Part shown: one piece after another, positions 1 to 5,973 of the stretch | Layout: every line of letters starts with the position of its first letter | How positions within the stretch are numbered: the first letter of the stretch is position 1 | DNA from: Pseudomonadota bacterium | GTDB taxonomy: Bacteria; Pseudomonadota; Alphaproteobacteria; CACIAM-22H2 | DNA: 8,830 bases | Direction: 5' to 3' | Assembly (NCBI GenBank): GCA_020161965.1 | Contig: JAIUNH010000128.1 | Coordinates: forward strand, 1-8,830 | Position numbers and translations under genes: made by a program | Notes under the pieces: generated by a model | Databases searched by the model: none | Seen by the model: the letters and a program-made list of their open reading frames with translations, nothing else | Told to the model about the DNA's origin: nothing

Positions 1-1206
1 GGTCGCGTGATAGAGCCGCGCCAAACTCTCGAACGATGAATCGAGTTCGAGGCCGAAAATGGCGCCCTTCAATTCGGGCCGCGCGAGCGGCGAGCGATTG
101 CCGCGAAAATCGGGAATGACCAGCATGTCGGCCGCGTAATCGGGCGCTTGAGCGGCGATGTGCTTGGCCAGGATCGCATGGCGATCGGGGCCGAGATTAC
201 GGCCTTCCGCATGCCAATCGAGAATATGATCGAGCAAAGCGCCGGTCGCCGATTGCCCGCCTTCGTTGAGCCATAGCCCCGGCATCATCGCGCCGAAATA
301 CGGGCCCCACACACCGTGAATGGCGCGGGGCTGCGGCGACAGCGCCATATGGCAGCTGGACGTGCCGGCGATCAGCGCGATCGCGCGATCGAATTCGGCC
401 GGTGCGGTACCAGCTAGCAAACCCAGCCCGCCCGCATGCGCGTCAATTAAACCGACCGCAACGGCGATACCGGGCGCGAGGCCGAGTTCAGCAGCAGCTT
501 CGGCCGACAGGATTCCTGCGCGATCGCCAAGCTGTGCGGCCTTCGCGGGAATACGCAGTTTCTCCCAAGCGCCGTCGAGGCCGATTTGCGAAAGGAAATC
601 CGCCTGCCAGCCGGGCGTCTCGTGATTGAGATAGGTCCATTTGCAGGTCAGCGTGCAGGCCGAACCGGTAACTGCCCCCGTCGCGCGCCAGACAAGGAAA
701 TCCGCGAGATCGAACGCCAAACCGTAGCGTTGCCATTTCTTAGGCAGGTTCCGCTTCAGCCAAAGCAGCTTCGGCGTCTCCATCTCCGGCGACATGACGC
801 CGCCCACATAGTCGAGCACGCGATGCTTCGTGGCGGTGATCTCCGCCGCCTCGCCGATCGCGCGGTGATCGGCCCACATGATGACGTTCCAGCGGTCTTC
901 GCCGTCATCCGACACACCCACGGGCGCGCCGGCGGCGTCGAACATCGCCAATGAACATGTCGCGTCGAAGCCGATGGCGGCGACGGCGCCGGGTTTGGCC
1001 CCCGACGCCGCCATCGCCGCTTTGACCGATGTCGCGACCGCACGCCAAATCTCGCCGGAATCGTGTTCCGCGAAATCCGGTGCGGGACGACGGATGGCGA
1101 AGGCGGTTTGCGCACCGCCCAACGCCTTTCCGTCGCGCGAGTAGACGACGGCCCGCGCACTCGTCGAGCCGACATCCACGCCTATTGCGAAATCGCCCTT
1201 GCTCAT
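1..1206 (-). CDS. FGGY-family carbohydrate kinase, D-ribulokinase-like (3' end cut by window edge)
   Basis: Probable cytoplasmic ATP-dependent kinase of a ketopentose or polyol. The frame is open from the ATG at 1206 to position 1, giving 402 residues. Pentulose kinases of this type usually run a little over 500, so the C-terminal part of the second ATPase lobe is missing. Visible landmarks: N-terminal phosphate-binding motif GVDVGSTSARA (9-19), GFDATCSL (79-86), sugar-contacting segment MWADHRA (110-116), SPEMETPKLLWLK (139-151), CKWTYL (188-193), IDAHAGG (254-260) with Asp255 as the expected catalytic base, GTSSCHM (281-287), GVWGPYF (298-304) and EGGQSATG (315-322). The DATCS, SPEMETPK and GTSSCHM blocks match the FGGY subgroup that includes D-ribulokinases rather than xylulose or glycerol kinases; the exact substrate is inferred. 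The start lies 9 nt after the binding-protein stop and has no good Shine-Dalgarno, so translational coupling is likely. Confidence 0.93.
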   Translation of the reverse strand, partial: MSKGDFAIGVDVGSTSARAVVYSRDGKALGGAQTAFAIRRPAPDFAEHDSGEIWRAVATSVKAAMAASGAKPGAVAAIGFDATCSLAMFDAAGAPVGVSDDGEDRWNVIMWADHRAIGEAAEITATKHRVLDYVGGVMSPEMETPKLLWLKRNLPKKWQRYGLAFDLADFLVWRATGAVTGSACTLTCKWTYLNHETPGWQADFLSQIGLDGAWEKLRIPAKAAQLGDRAGILSAEAAAELGLAPGIAVAVGLIDAHAGGLGLLAGTAPAEFDRAIALIAGTSSCHMALSPQPRAIHGVWGPYFGAMMPGLWLNEGGQSATGALLDHILDWHAEGRNLGPDRHAILAKHIAAQAPDYAADMLVIPDFRGNRSPLARPELKGAIFGLELDSSFESLARLYHAT

Positions 1207-1215
1207 CCGCCGATC

Positions 1216-2508
1216 TTACGCCGGCAGCAGTGGCTTCACGCGTTCGATGATCGCACCGACCGCTTCGCCCGCACTCTTGCGGCCCAGCACGGCGAGCTGA
1301 ACTTCCTCGAGGAAGATCGTCTGCGCGCGCGCGGCTTCCGGGAAGGCCGGCAGCGGCACGCGAGCGCCCGCCAGCGCCTTCGATTCCACGGCCGCGAGCG
1401 GCTGATCGGCGGCGAAGCCGGGATCCTTGTAGGTCGACACGCGCACCGGCCCGTTGCCGTTGCGTGCCGCACCGGTCGTGACCGCCTTCGACGACATCGT
1501 GCGGATGAAGTTCCAGGCGAGCTCCTTGTCGCGGGCGTTGCCCAGGATGCTCATCGCCCAGAACTCGACGACCGAGGCGAAGGGCACCTTGCCGCGCAAG
1601 GCTTCGGAGATCGGGAATTCGATCGCCTTGATCTTGCCCGGGAACTTCGATTGCTGCGGATTGTTGAGCTGGGCGAAGCGCGCGAAGGGCAGCACGGTGA
1701 ACGCCGCACGGCCCTGCTGGATCCACGTCACCTGATCGTCGTTCGTCGTCGTCGCGAAAGTGCGCGGCAAGGCGCCCGCCTTGAACAGGTCCTGCATCGT
1801 GGCGAGGCCCTTTTCCAGCGCGCCACGATCGGGCACCAGCTTCAGATCGCCGGAGATGAAATCGCCGCCGAAGGCGCGCGCGAACGTCACCGGGAACACC
1901 GACAGATCGCTCGCCAGCACCATGCCGGTGACGGGCGTGCCCGCCGCCGAGGTGAAGGTCAGGCGCTTGGCCTGATCGACGAGTTCCTCGAGCGATTGCG
2001 GCGGCGCCTTGATGCCGCGCTCCTCGAGCAGCGCTTCGTTATAGAACAGGCCGATCGTCGCGTGACGGAACGGCACGGAGACAAGCTTGCCGTCGAAACG
2101 CATCGCTTCGACGAGGCCCGGTGCGATATCCGCGAAATCCTCGATCGGGTTGGCGCGCTGCAGATCGTCGAGCGGCGCCATCAGCTTGGCGGCGTCGCGC
2201 GTCGCACGGCTATTCACCAAGAAACCGACGCCGAAATCGGTGCTGCTGAGGCTCGCTTCGCGGAACAGGCGATCCTGCAACGGATTGGAATCGAACGTCG
2301 CCCAATTCACTTCCGTCGCATTGGCGTCGCGCCACGGCTTAGTGAGGTCGCCGGCGGGGCCTTGCGTCAGGCTCACCTGGTGCACGCGATGGGCGAGAAT
2401 ATTGAGCGTCTTGGCTTGGGCGCGCGCGCGGCCCATGCCCGTCGCGAGGGCCGCAGCCCCCACGCCCATGCCCAAAGCCGACCGGCGCGTCATCTTGAAA
2501 ATCGTCAT
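1216..2508 (-). CDS. Carbohydrate ABC transporter, extracellular solute-binding protein (family 1), Tat-exported
   Basis: Periplasmic receptor that should capture a sugar-like substrate and deliver it to the two permeases encoded just upstream. It has 430 residues, normal for family 1 (UgpB/MalE-like) binding proteins. The N-terminus MTRRSALGMG (6-15), with twin arginines at 8-9, a short hydrophobic stretch and ARAQA (28-32), is a Tat signal with cleavage expected near residue 30-32. Family hallmarks are FYNEALLEERGIKAPPQSLEEL (the FYNE block begins at 155), WIQQGRAAF (262-270) and the helical segment AWNFIRTMSS (331-340). There is no lipobox cysteine, so the mature protein is soluble. The ATG at 2508 is chosen because GGAGGA lies 8 nt upstream and the full Tat leader follows. 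Family assignment is firm; the ligand is unknown. Confidence 0.95.
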   Translation of the reverse strand: MTIFKMTRRSALGMGVGAAALATGMGRARAQAKTLNILAHRVHQVSLTQGPAGDLTKPWRDANATEVNWATFDSNPLQDRLFREASLSSTDFGVGFLVNSRATRDAAKLMAPLDDLQRANPIEDFADIAPGLVEAMRFDGKLVSVPFRHATIGLFYNEALLEERGIKAPPQSLEELVDQAKRLTFTSAAGTPVTGMVLASDLSVFPVTFARAFGGDFISGDLKLVPDRGALEKGLATMQDLFKAGALPRTFATTTNDDQVTWIQQGRAAFTVLPFARFAQLNNPQQSKFPGKIKAIEFPISEALRGKVPFASVVEFWAMSILGNARDKELAWNFIRTMSSKAVTTGAARNGNGPVRVSTYKDPGFAADQPLAAVESKALAGARVPLPAFPEAARAQTIFLEEVQLAVLGRKSAGEAVGAIIERVKPLLPA

Positions 2509-2516
2509 CGTTGGGT

Positions 2517-2522
2517 TCCTCC
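2517..2522 (-). promoter_or_regulatory. Strong Shine-Dalgarno for the solute-binding protein
   Basis: GGAGGA on the minus strand, 8 nt before the ATG, within the 34-nt gap after the second permease stop. Starts of the permease and kinase genes in this operon have weak or no such motif. The difference fits the common need for more binding protein than membrane subunits; that interpretation is inference. Confidence 0.75.
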
Positions 2523-2542
2523 CGGGGGTTGTTATTGAAGTC

Positions 2543-3376
2543 TCAGCCTTTCGTGGCGCCCGATGTCAGCCCCGCCACGAGATGGCGTTGCATGGCGCAA
2601 ACGAAGATCAGGATCGGCAGCAACTGGATCGTCGCGGCGGCGAACAACACGCCCCAATCGACCCCGTCGAACGAGCCGAGCATTTCGGAAACGATCAACG
2701 GCGCGGTCTTGGCGCGCGTCGAGGTGAACACGAACGCGAACAGGAACTCGTTCCACGCGAACACGATCACGAACACCGACAGCGCCAGCATGCCCGGCAA
2801 GGCCAAAGGGGCGATGATCTTGGCGATCAGCGTGCCCCGCCCCGCCCCGTCGACCAACGCGGCTTCGTCGAGCTCGACCGGGATCTTGTCGATGAAGGCG
2901 CGCATCAACAGCGTGCCCAGCGACACGAAGAACGTGGCGTAGAGGACGATCAGAGTGAAATGCGTGTCGCTAAGGCCGAGCCAATTGATCAGTGGAAACA
3001 GCGGCAGCGTCAGCACGATCGGCGGCAGCAGGCGCACGGCGACCAGGAACGAGGCCGAACGCGTCAAGGCCGGCGAACGGAAGCGCGAATAGGCGTAGCC
3101 CGCCATCGTCGCGACGATCGCCGTCAGAACCGTCGCACCGACGGTGACGATCAGGCTGTTCCAAAGCCCGCGGAAGAAATCGGGCCAGCGGACCAGCAGC
3201 GCCGTGTAATGCTCCAACGTCGGCACGAAGGCGAAGGTCGGGGGTACTGCGAAAATCTCGCGCGCCGGTTTCAGCGACGACATCGCCATGAAGGCGATCG
3301 GGAACAGCGACCATAGCAGGATCACCGCCACGGCGGCGGTCTTGCCCAGCACGGTCCCGATCCGGTCAGCGCGCAT
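2543..3376 (-). CDS. Carbohydrate ABC transporter permease, MalG/UgpE type
   Basis: Inner-membrane subunit of a sugar importer, expected to pair with the other permease to form the translocation channel. It has 277 residues, typical of the MalG/UgpE branch. Six hydrophobic segments can be seen near 12-32, 73-95, 108-130, 141-160, 196-217 and 243-262. The cytoplasmic coupling loop is intact: ELDEAALVDGAG (168-179), followed by a block ending IIAPLALPGM (187-196). This is the canonical EAA...G motif that docks on the ATPase. NSLIVTVGAT (73-82) and AWNEFLFAFVF (207-217) are further MalG-like blocks. The ATG at 3376 overlaps the stop of the preceding permease by 11 nt in a different frame, which suggests translational coupling. 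The specific substrate is not readable from the protein. Confidence 0.95.
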   Translation of the reverse strand: MRADRIGTVLGKTAAVAVILLWSLFPIAFMAMSSLKPAREIFAVPPTFAFVPTLEHYTALLVRWPDFFRGLWNSLIVTVGATVLTAIVATMAGYAYSRFRSPALTRSASFLVAVRLLPPIVLTLPLFPLINWLGLSDTHFTLIVLYATFFVSLGTLLMRAFIDKIPVELDEAALVDGAGRGTLIAKIIAPLALPGMLALSVFVIVFAWNEFLFAFVFTSTRAKTAPLIVSEMLGSFDGVDWGVLFAAATIQLLPILIFVCAMQRHLVAGLTSGATKG

Positions 3377-4253
3377 CGGAGGTCATGTCCTTGCGCAGCG
3401 CGAACAGATACCCCGCCCCGAGCACGAGCGAGATCGCCAGCATGATCCAGCCGGTCGCCGCCGCCTCGCCGAAAGCGTTGAAACGGAAGGCTTCGAGATA
3501 GAGGTAGACCGCAAGTACTTCCGTCTGGCGGGCCGGACCGCCCTGGGTCATCAGCCAGACTTCGGAGAACATGCGGAAGACGAAGATGTAGCGGAACAGC
3601 GCCGCGACGACGAGTGCGGGTACCAGCAATGGCAGCGTCACCTTGCGGAACATCTGCAACGGCGTCGCACGGTCGATCAACGCGGCCTCGTAAAGCTCGC
3701 GCGGGATCGACAGGCGCGCGGCGTACAGGATCAGGAAGGTGAACGGCAGATGCAGCCAGATCGACAGCAGCGAGATCAACGCCAAGCCATGCGACGGTTC
3801 GATCGACCATTCCAGGATCGGCAAGCCGATCGCCTTCATCGCCACGCTGACCGGCCCCACATCGGGGTCGAAGAGATAGCGCCAGATCACGGCGGCCGAG
3901 ACTTCCGATACGGCATAGGGGGCCAGCACCGCCGCCAGCAGCAAGCCCCGGAACGGCAAGCCCGACGCGAACAGCAACGCCATGCCAAGGCCGAGCAGCA
4001 ATTCCAGATGCACGACCAGCGCCACGATGAAGATCGTGTTGCCCAACGCACGCCAGAAATACGTGTCGTTCAATACCTTCACGTAATTGACGAGGCCGAC
4101 GAAACTCGGCGCGCGGCCGAAGGTCGAGTTCGTGACGCTGAGCCAAATCACGTAGACGGCCGGAATCACGATCACCGTCAGCAGCAGCCCATGCGCCGGC
4201 GTGATCCACGGCAATGCCGCGGCGAATTGCCGTTTCGTGACTGTCGAGCCCAT
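3366..4253 (-). CDS. Carbohydrate ABC transporter permease, MalF/UgpA type
   Basis: Inner-membrane partner of the MalG-type subunit. It has 295 residues with about six hydrophobic segments: a first one near 18-40, then about 72-96, 102-124, 157-178, 207-226 and 268-286. The MalF-like blocks NTIFIVAL (72-79), WRYLFDPDVG (124-133) and TQGGPARQTEVLAVYLY (236-252) are present. The coupling loop reads YEAALIDRATPLQMF (188-202), followed by RKVTLPLL. The usual glycine of EAA...DGA is replaced by Arg195, whereas the MalG-type partner keeps it. The frame stays open far upstream into the dioxygenase gene. I chose the ATG at 4253 because it comes 14 nt after the dioxygenase stop, has a weak CGGA about 10 nt upstream, and gives the normal N-terminus and length. 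Confidence 0.94.
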   Translation of the reverse strand: MGSTVTKRQFAAALPWITPAHGLLLTVIVIPAVYVIWLSVTNSTFGRAPSFVGLVNYVKVLNDTYFWRALGNTIFIVALVVHLELLLGLGMALLFASGLPFRGLLLAAVLAPYAVSEVSAAVIWRYLFDPDVGPVSVAMKAIGLPILEWSIEPSHGLALISLLSIWLHLPFTFLILYAARLSIPRELYEAALIDRATPLQMFRKVTLPLLVPALVVAALFRYIFVFRMFSEVWLMTQGGPARQTEVLAVYLYLEAFRFNAFGEAAATGWIMLAISLVLGAGYLFALRKDMTSDAR

Positions 4254-4267
4254 TGCGCCGATATCCG

Positions 4268-5140
4268 TCAGGCCGCCGCGCGCTTGCCGCTGGCCGCGAT
4301 CGGCGTCCAACCTTCGATGGTCGAGCGATACATCGTGCGCCGATAGCCGGGATAATCGTTGATCGCGGTGTGCATGACGCACGGGTTCAGCCACATGCCC
4401 AACGTGCCCGGCGCCCAGCGCAGACGACAGTTGAATTCGGGGCGCGTCGCCACCTTGAACAGATAGTCGATGATCGGGCGCGTTTCGGCGGGCGTGAAAC
4501 CCTTGATCCGGTCGATGACGGAGCTGACGAACAGATAGCGCTCGCCCGTCACCGGATCCGTGCAGACCAGCGGATGCTCGACCTCGAAGCTCGCGATCTT
4601 GTGCACGTCGGCGCGCATTTTCACGCTGCCGTATTGCTGACCGAGAACGCCCTTGCCCGAATGCACGACGACGAAGTCTTCGATCATCGCCTTCATCGCG
4701 GGCGACAGCGAGCGATACGCCCATTCGAGGCTCGTGAAGCACGTGTCGCCGCCCACGGGCGGCACTTCGTGGCCGTAGAGCATGGTGATGCCCGGCGGCT
4801 TGGCGAGCCAGGCGAGATCCATATGCCAATCTTCGCCGATCACCTTGCCGGTTTCGTCGGGCTCGCGATTGAGGATCATCAGATCGTCGTAGCCGTCGAT
4901 CGGCTCGTGCACCGGATTGCCGCTGAACGGTCCCAGCGCCGCGCGCACCTGGTGCACGTCCTCCAGTTCCATCTTTTGATCGCGGATCGCGAGCACGTGG
5001 TAGCGATGGATCGCGCGCTTGAGATCGGCCATCGTTTCCGGGCTGCGGTCGCGGGCGAGATCGAGCCCCGTGATTTCCGCGCCAATCGTCCCCGTCATCT
5101 GACGGATTTGGAACCGCTCGAACTTCGTCTCGCGCGCCAT
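4268..5140 (-). CDS. TauD/TfdA-family 2-oxoglutarate/Fe(II)-dependent dioxygenase
   Basis: Predicted cytoplasmic non-haem iron dioxygenase that couples 2-oxoglutarate decarboxylation to hydroxylation of an unknown substrate, often with release of a leaving group. It has 290 residues, the usual length. The iron-binding facial triad is present: WHMD (His106, Asp108) and distal His257. GGDTCFTS (130-137) holds the expected 2-oxoglutarate-contacting Thr133. HPLVCTDPVTGERYLFV (189-205) is a family block, and RRTMYR (267-272) gives Arg268, 11 residues after the distal histidine exactly as His255/Arg266 in TauD. The normally conserved WDNR before the distal histidine is WLNP (250-253) here. It is the first gene of the operon, with GGGGAG 7 nt before the ATG. 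Its place with sugar transport and a sugar kinase suggests action on a modified sugar or polyol rather than taurine; that is inference. Confidence 0.93.
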   Translation of the reverse strand: MARETKFERFQIRQMTGTIGAEITGLDLARDRSPETMADLKRAIHRYHVLAIRDQKMELEDVHQVRAALGPFSGNPVHEPIDGYDDLMILNREPDETGKVIGEDWHMDLAWLAKPPGITMLYGHEVPPVGGDTCFTSLEWAYRSLSPAMKAMIEDFVVVHSGKGVLGQQYGSVKMRADVHKIASFEVEHPLVCTDPVTGERYLFVSSVIDRIKGFTPAETRPIIDYLFKVATRPEFNCRLRWAPGTLGMWLNPCVMHTAINDYPGYRRTMYRSTIEGWTPIAASGKRAAA

Positions 5141-5147
5141 GCGTTTT

Positions 5148-5153
5148 CTCCCC
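5148..5153 (-). promoter_or_regulatory. Shine-Dalgarno of the dioxygenase gene
   Basis: GGGGAG on the minus strand, 7 nt before the ATG at 5140. It fixes the dioxygenase start and lies just downstream of the leader hairpin. Confidence 0.75.
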
Positions 5154-5160
5154 GATCGCC

Positions 5161-5176
5161 GTCGCGCTATCGCGAC
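5161..5176 (-). other. Short perfect inverted repeat in the operon leader
   Basis: The minus strand reads GTCGCGATAGCGCGAC: a six-base perfect stem with a four-base loop, between the predicted start of transcription and the Shine-Dalgarno. It could form a small hairpin near the 5' end of the mRNA. There is no T-tract after it, so it is not a terminator. Any role, such as transcript stability, is speculation; in GC-rich DNA such a short stem could be chance. Confidence 0.4.
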
Positions 5177-5178
5177 TG

Positions 5179-5196
5179 ACTTACGTGCAAGTAAGT
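5179..5196. promoter_or_regulatory. Probable TetR-family operator
   Basis: The plus strand reads ACTTACGTGCAAGTAAGT, an 18-bp palindrome with one mismatched pair (half-sites ACTTACGTG and ACTTACTTG). Size, symmetry and AT-rich outer arms are typical of sites bound by TetR-family dimers. It overlaps the last three bases of the predicted -10 hexamer and covers the expected transcription start of the dioxygenase operon, so occupancy should block RNA polymerase. The TetR gene lies immediately upstream. No second copy was noticed upstream of the regulator itself. Confidence 0.75.
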
Positions 5197-5222
5197 ATCG
5201 GAGAATGGACAGGACGTGTCAA
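5194..5222 (-). promoter_or_regulatory. Sigma-70-type promoter of the dioxygenase/ABC/kinase operon
   Basis: The minus strand carries TTGACA (5222-5217), a 17-nt spacer and GATACT (5199-5194), which matches the -10 consensus at four of six positions. Transcription should start near 5187, giving a leader of about 47 nt. The -35 lies about 35 bp past the TetR stop codon. Spacing and the full-consensus -35 make this the best promoter candidate in the window. Confidence 0.7.
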
Positions 5223-5257
5223 TCCCGCGCCGTCATGTCGCATTGCGAAATCGGGTT

Positions 5258-5917
5258 TCAGCGCCGCCAGGCGGCCGCAATCGCCCTTTCGAGGGCGCGA
5301 AACGTGGCCTCGACGCTTTCGAAACCGCCGGTGTCCTGGGTCGTCGGCGGGCAGGCCTGCACGACGAATCGCACCAGCCGCGCCACGTCGGCGACCGGTG
5401 TTGCGGGCGCGAACTCGCCCGCGTCGATCGCCTCGCGCACCGCTTTGGTCAGCGCCTTTTCGTAGACTTGGTCGACGCGCTCCAGCGCTTGTGCCGCCAA
5501 CGGTCCCAGCACGGGCAGATCGAGGCGCAACCGCGCGAGCGGGCTCCACACATTGCGGTCGCCGCGCTTGGTGTTGTAGCGATCGTAGAACGCGCGCAAA
5601 TCGGCCAACTGGCGGCGCAAGCGCATGGTGAAGCTCTCGCCCGGCCGCGCCCAATGCGACAGGATGCGCGCCTCCGCATCGGCCGCGAATTGCGCGACCA
5701 GTTCCGCCATCAGCCGATGTTTACCGCCGAAATGGTGATGCACGTTGGCGCGCGTGGTTCCGGTCACGGCGACGATGTCGGCGAAGCTGAACCCCGCATA
5801 GCCGTTGCGCACGTAAAGATCGCGCGCCACGCCGCGAATCAACTCGCGCGACTGGTCCGCGCTCAACCGCGCGCGGGGTTTCGTGGCTTTCTTCGCTTTC
5901 GTTTGGCCGCGCGACAA
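5258..5917 (-). CDS. TetR/AcrR-family transcriptional regulator
   Basis: DNA-binding repressor, most likely of the operon that follows it. It has 219 residues, normal for the family. After a basic N-terminal tail (1-18, rich in Lys and Arg), the TetR_N helix-turn-helix lies at about 22-70, including ELIRGVARDLYVRNGYAGFS (25-44) and the recognition region TTRANVHHHFGGKHRLM (54-70). The rest (about 75-215) is a helical ligand-binding and dimerisation domain without recognisable ligand residues. The start is TTG at 5917: AAGGGAG lies 6 nt upstream, and an in-frame TGA only six codons upstream leaves no ATG or GTG alternative before the helix-turn-helix. It lies 56 bp after the adhesin stop. No clear promoter was seen in that gap, so its promoter may lie inside the adhesin 3' end or the two may be co-transcribed. 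Confidence 0.93.
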   Translation of the reverse strand: MSRGQTKAKKATKPRARLSADQSRELIRGVARDLYVRNGYAGFSFADIVAVTGTTRANVHHHFGGKHRLMAELVAQFAADAEARILSHWARPGESFTMRLRRQLADLRAFYDRYNTKRGDRNVWSPLARLRLDLPVLGPLAAQALERVDQVYEKALTKAVREAIDAGEFAPATPVADVARLVRFVVQACPPTTQDTGGFESVEATFRALERAIAAAWRR

Positions 5918-5923
5918 CGCCGA

Positions 5924-5930
5924 CTCCCTT
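5924..5930 (-). promoter_or_regulatory. Shine-Dalgarno supporting a TTG start for the TetR gene
   Basis: AAGGGAG on the minus strand, 6 nt before the TTG at 5917. With the upstream in-frame TGA, this decides the start codon. Confidence 0.75.
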
Positions 5931-5973
5931 ATTCACGAGCGGCGGTCACGATAGTGGACGAAGTCGCGCGGCG

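Noticed and set aside
1063..3316. Long plus-strand open frames (about 490 and 410 codons) opposite the binding protein and permeases
   Set aside because: Arg/His/Asp/Gln-rich products with no family features, antisense to genes with clear domains and motifs.
3366..4829. A longer version of the MalF-type permease starting inside the dioxygenase gene
   Set aside because: The extra N-terminal part is Arg-rich out-of-frame dioxygenase sequence. The ATG at 4253 gives the normal family length and a sensible gene spacing.
5223..5257. Terminator between the TetR gene and the operon promoter
   Set aside because: Only a tiny CGCA-A-TGCG stem and no T-run were found; read-through from the TetR gene into the operon cannot be excluded.
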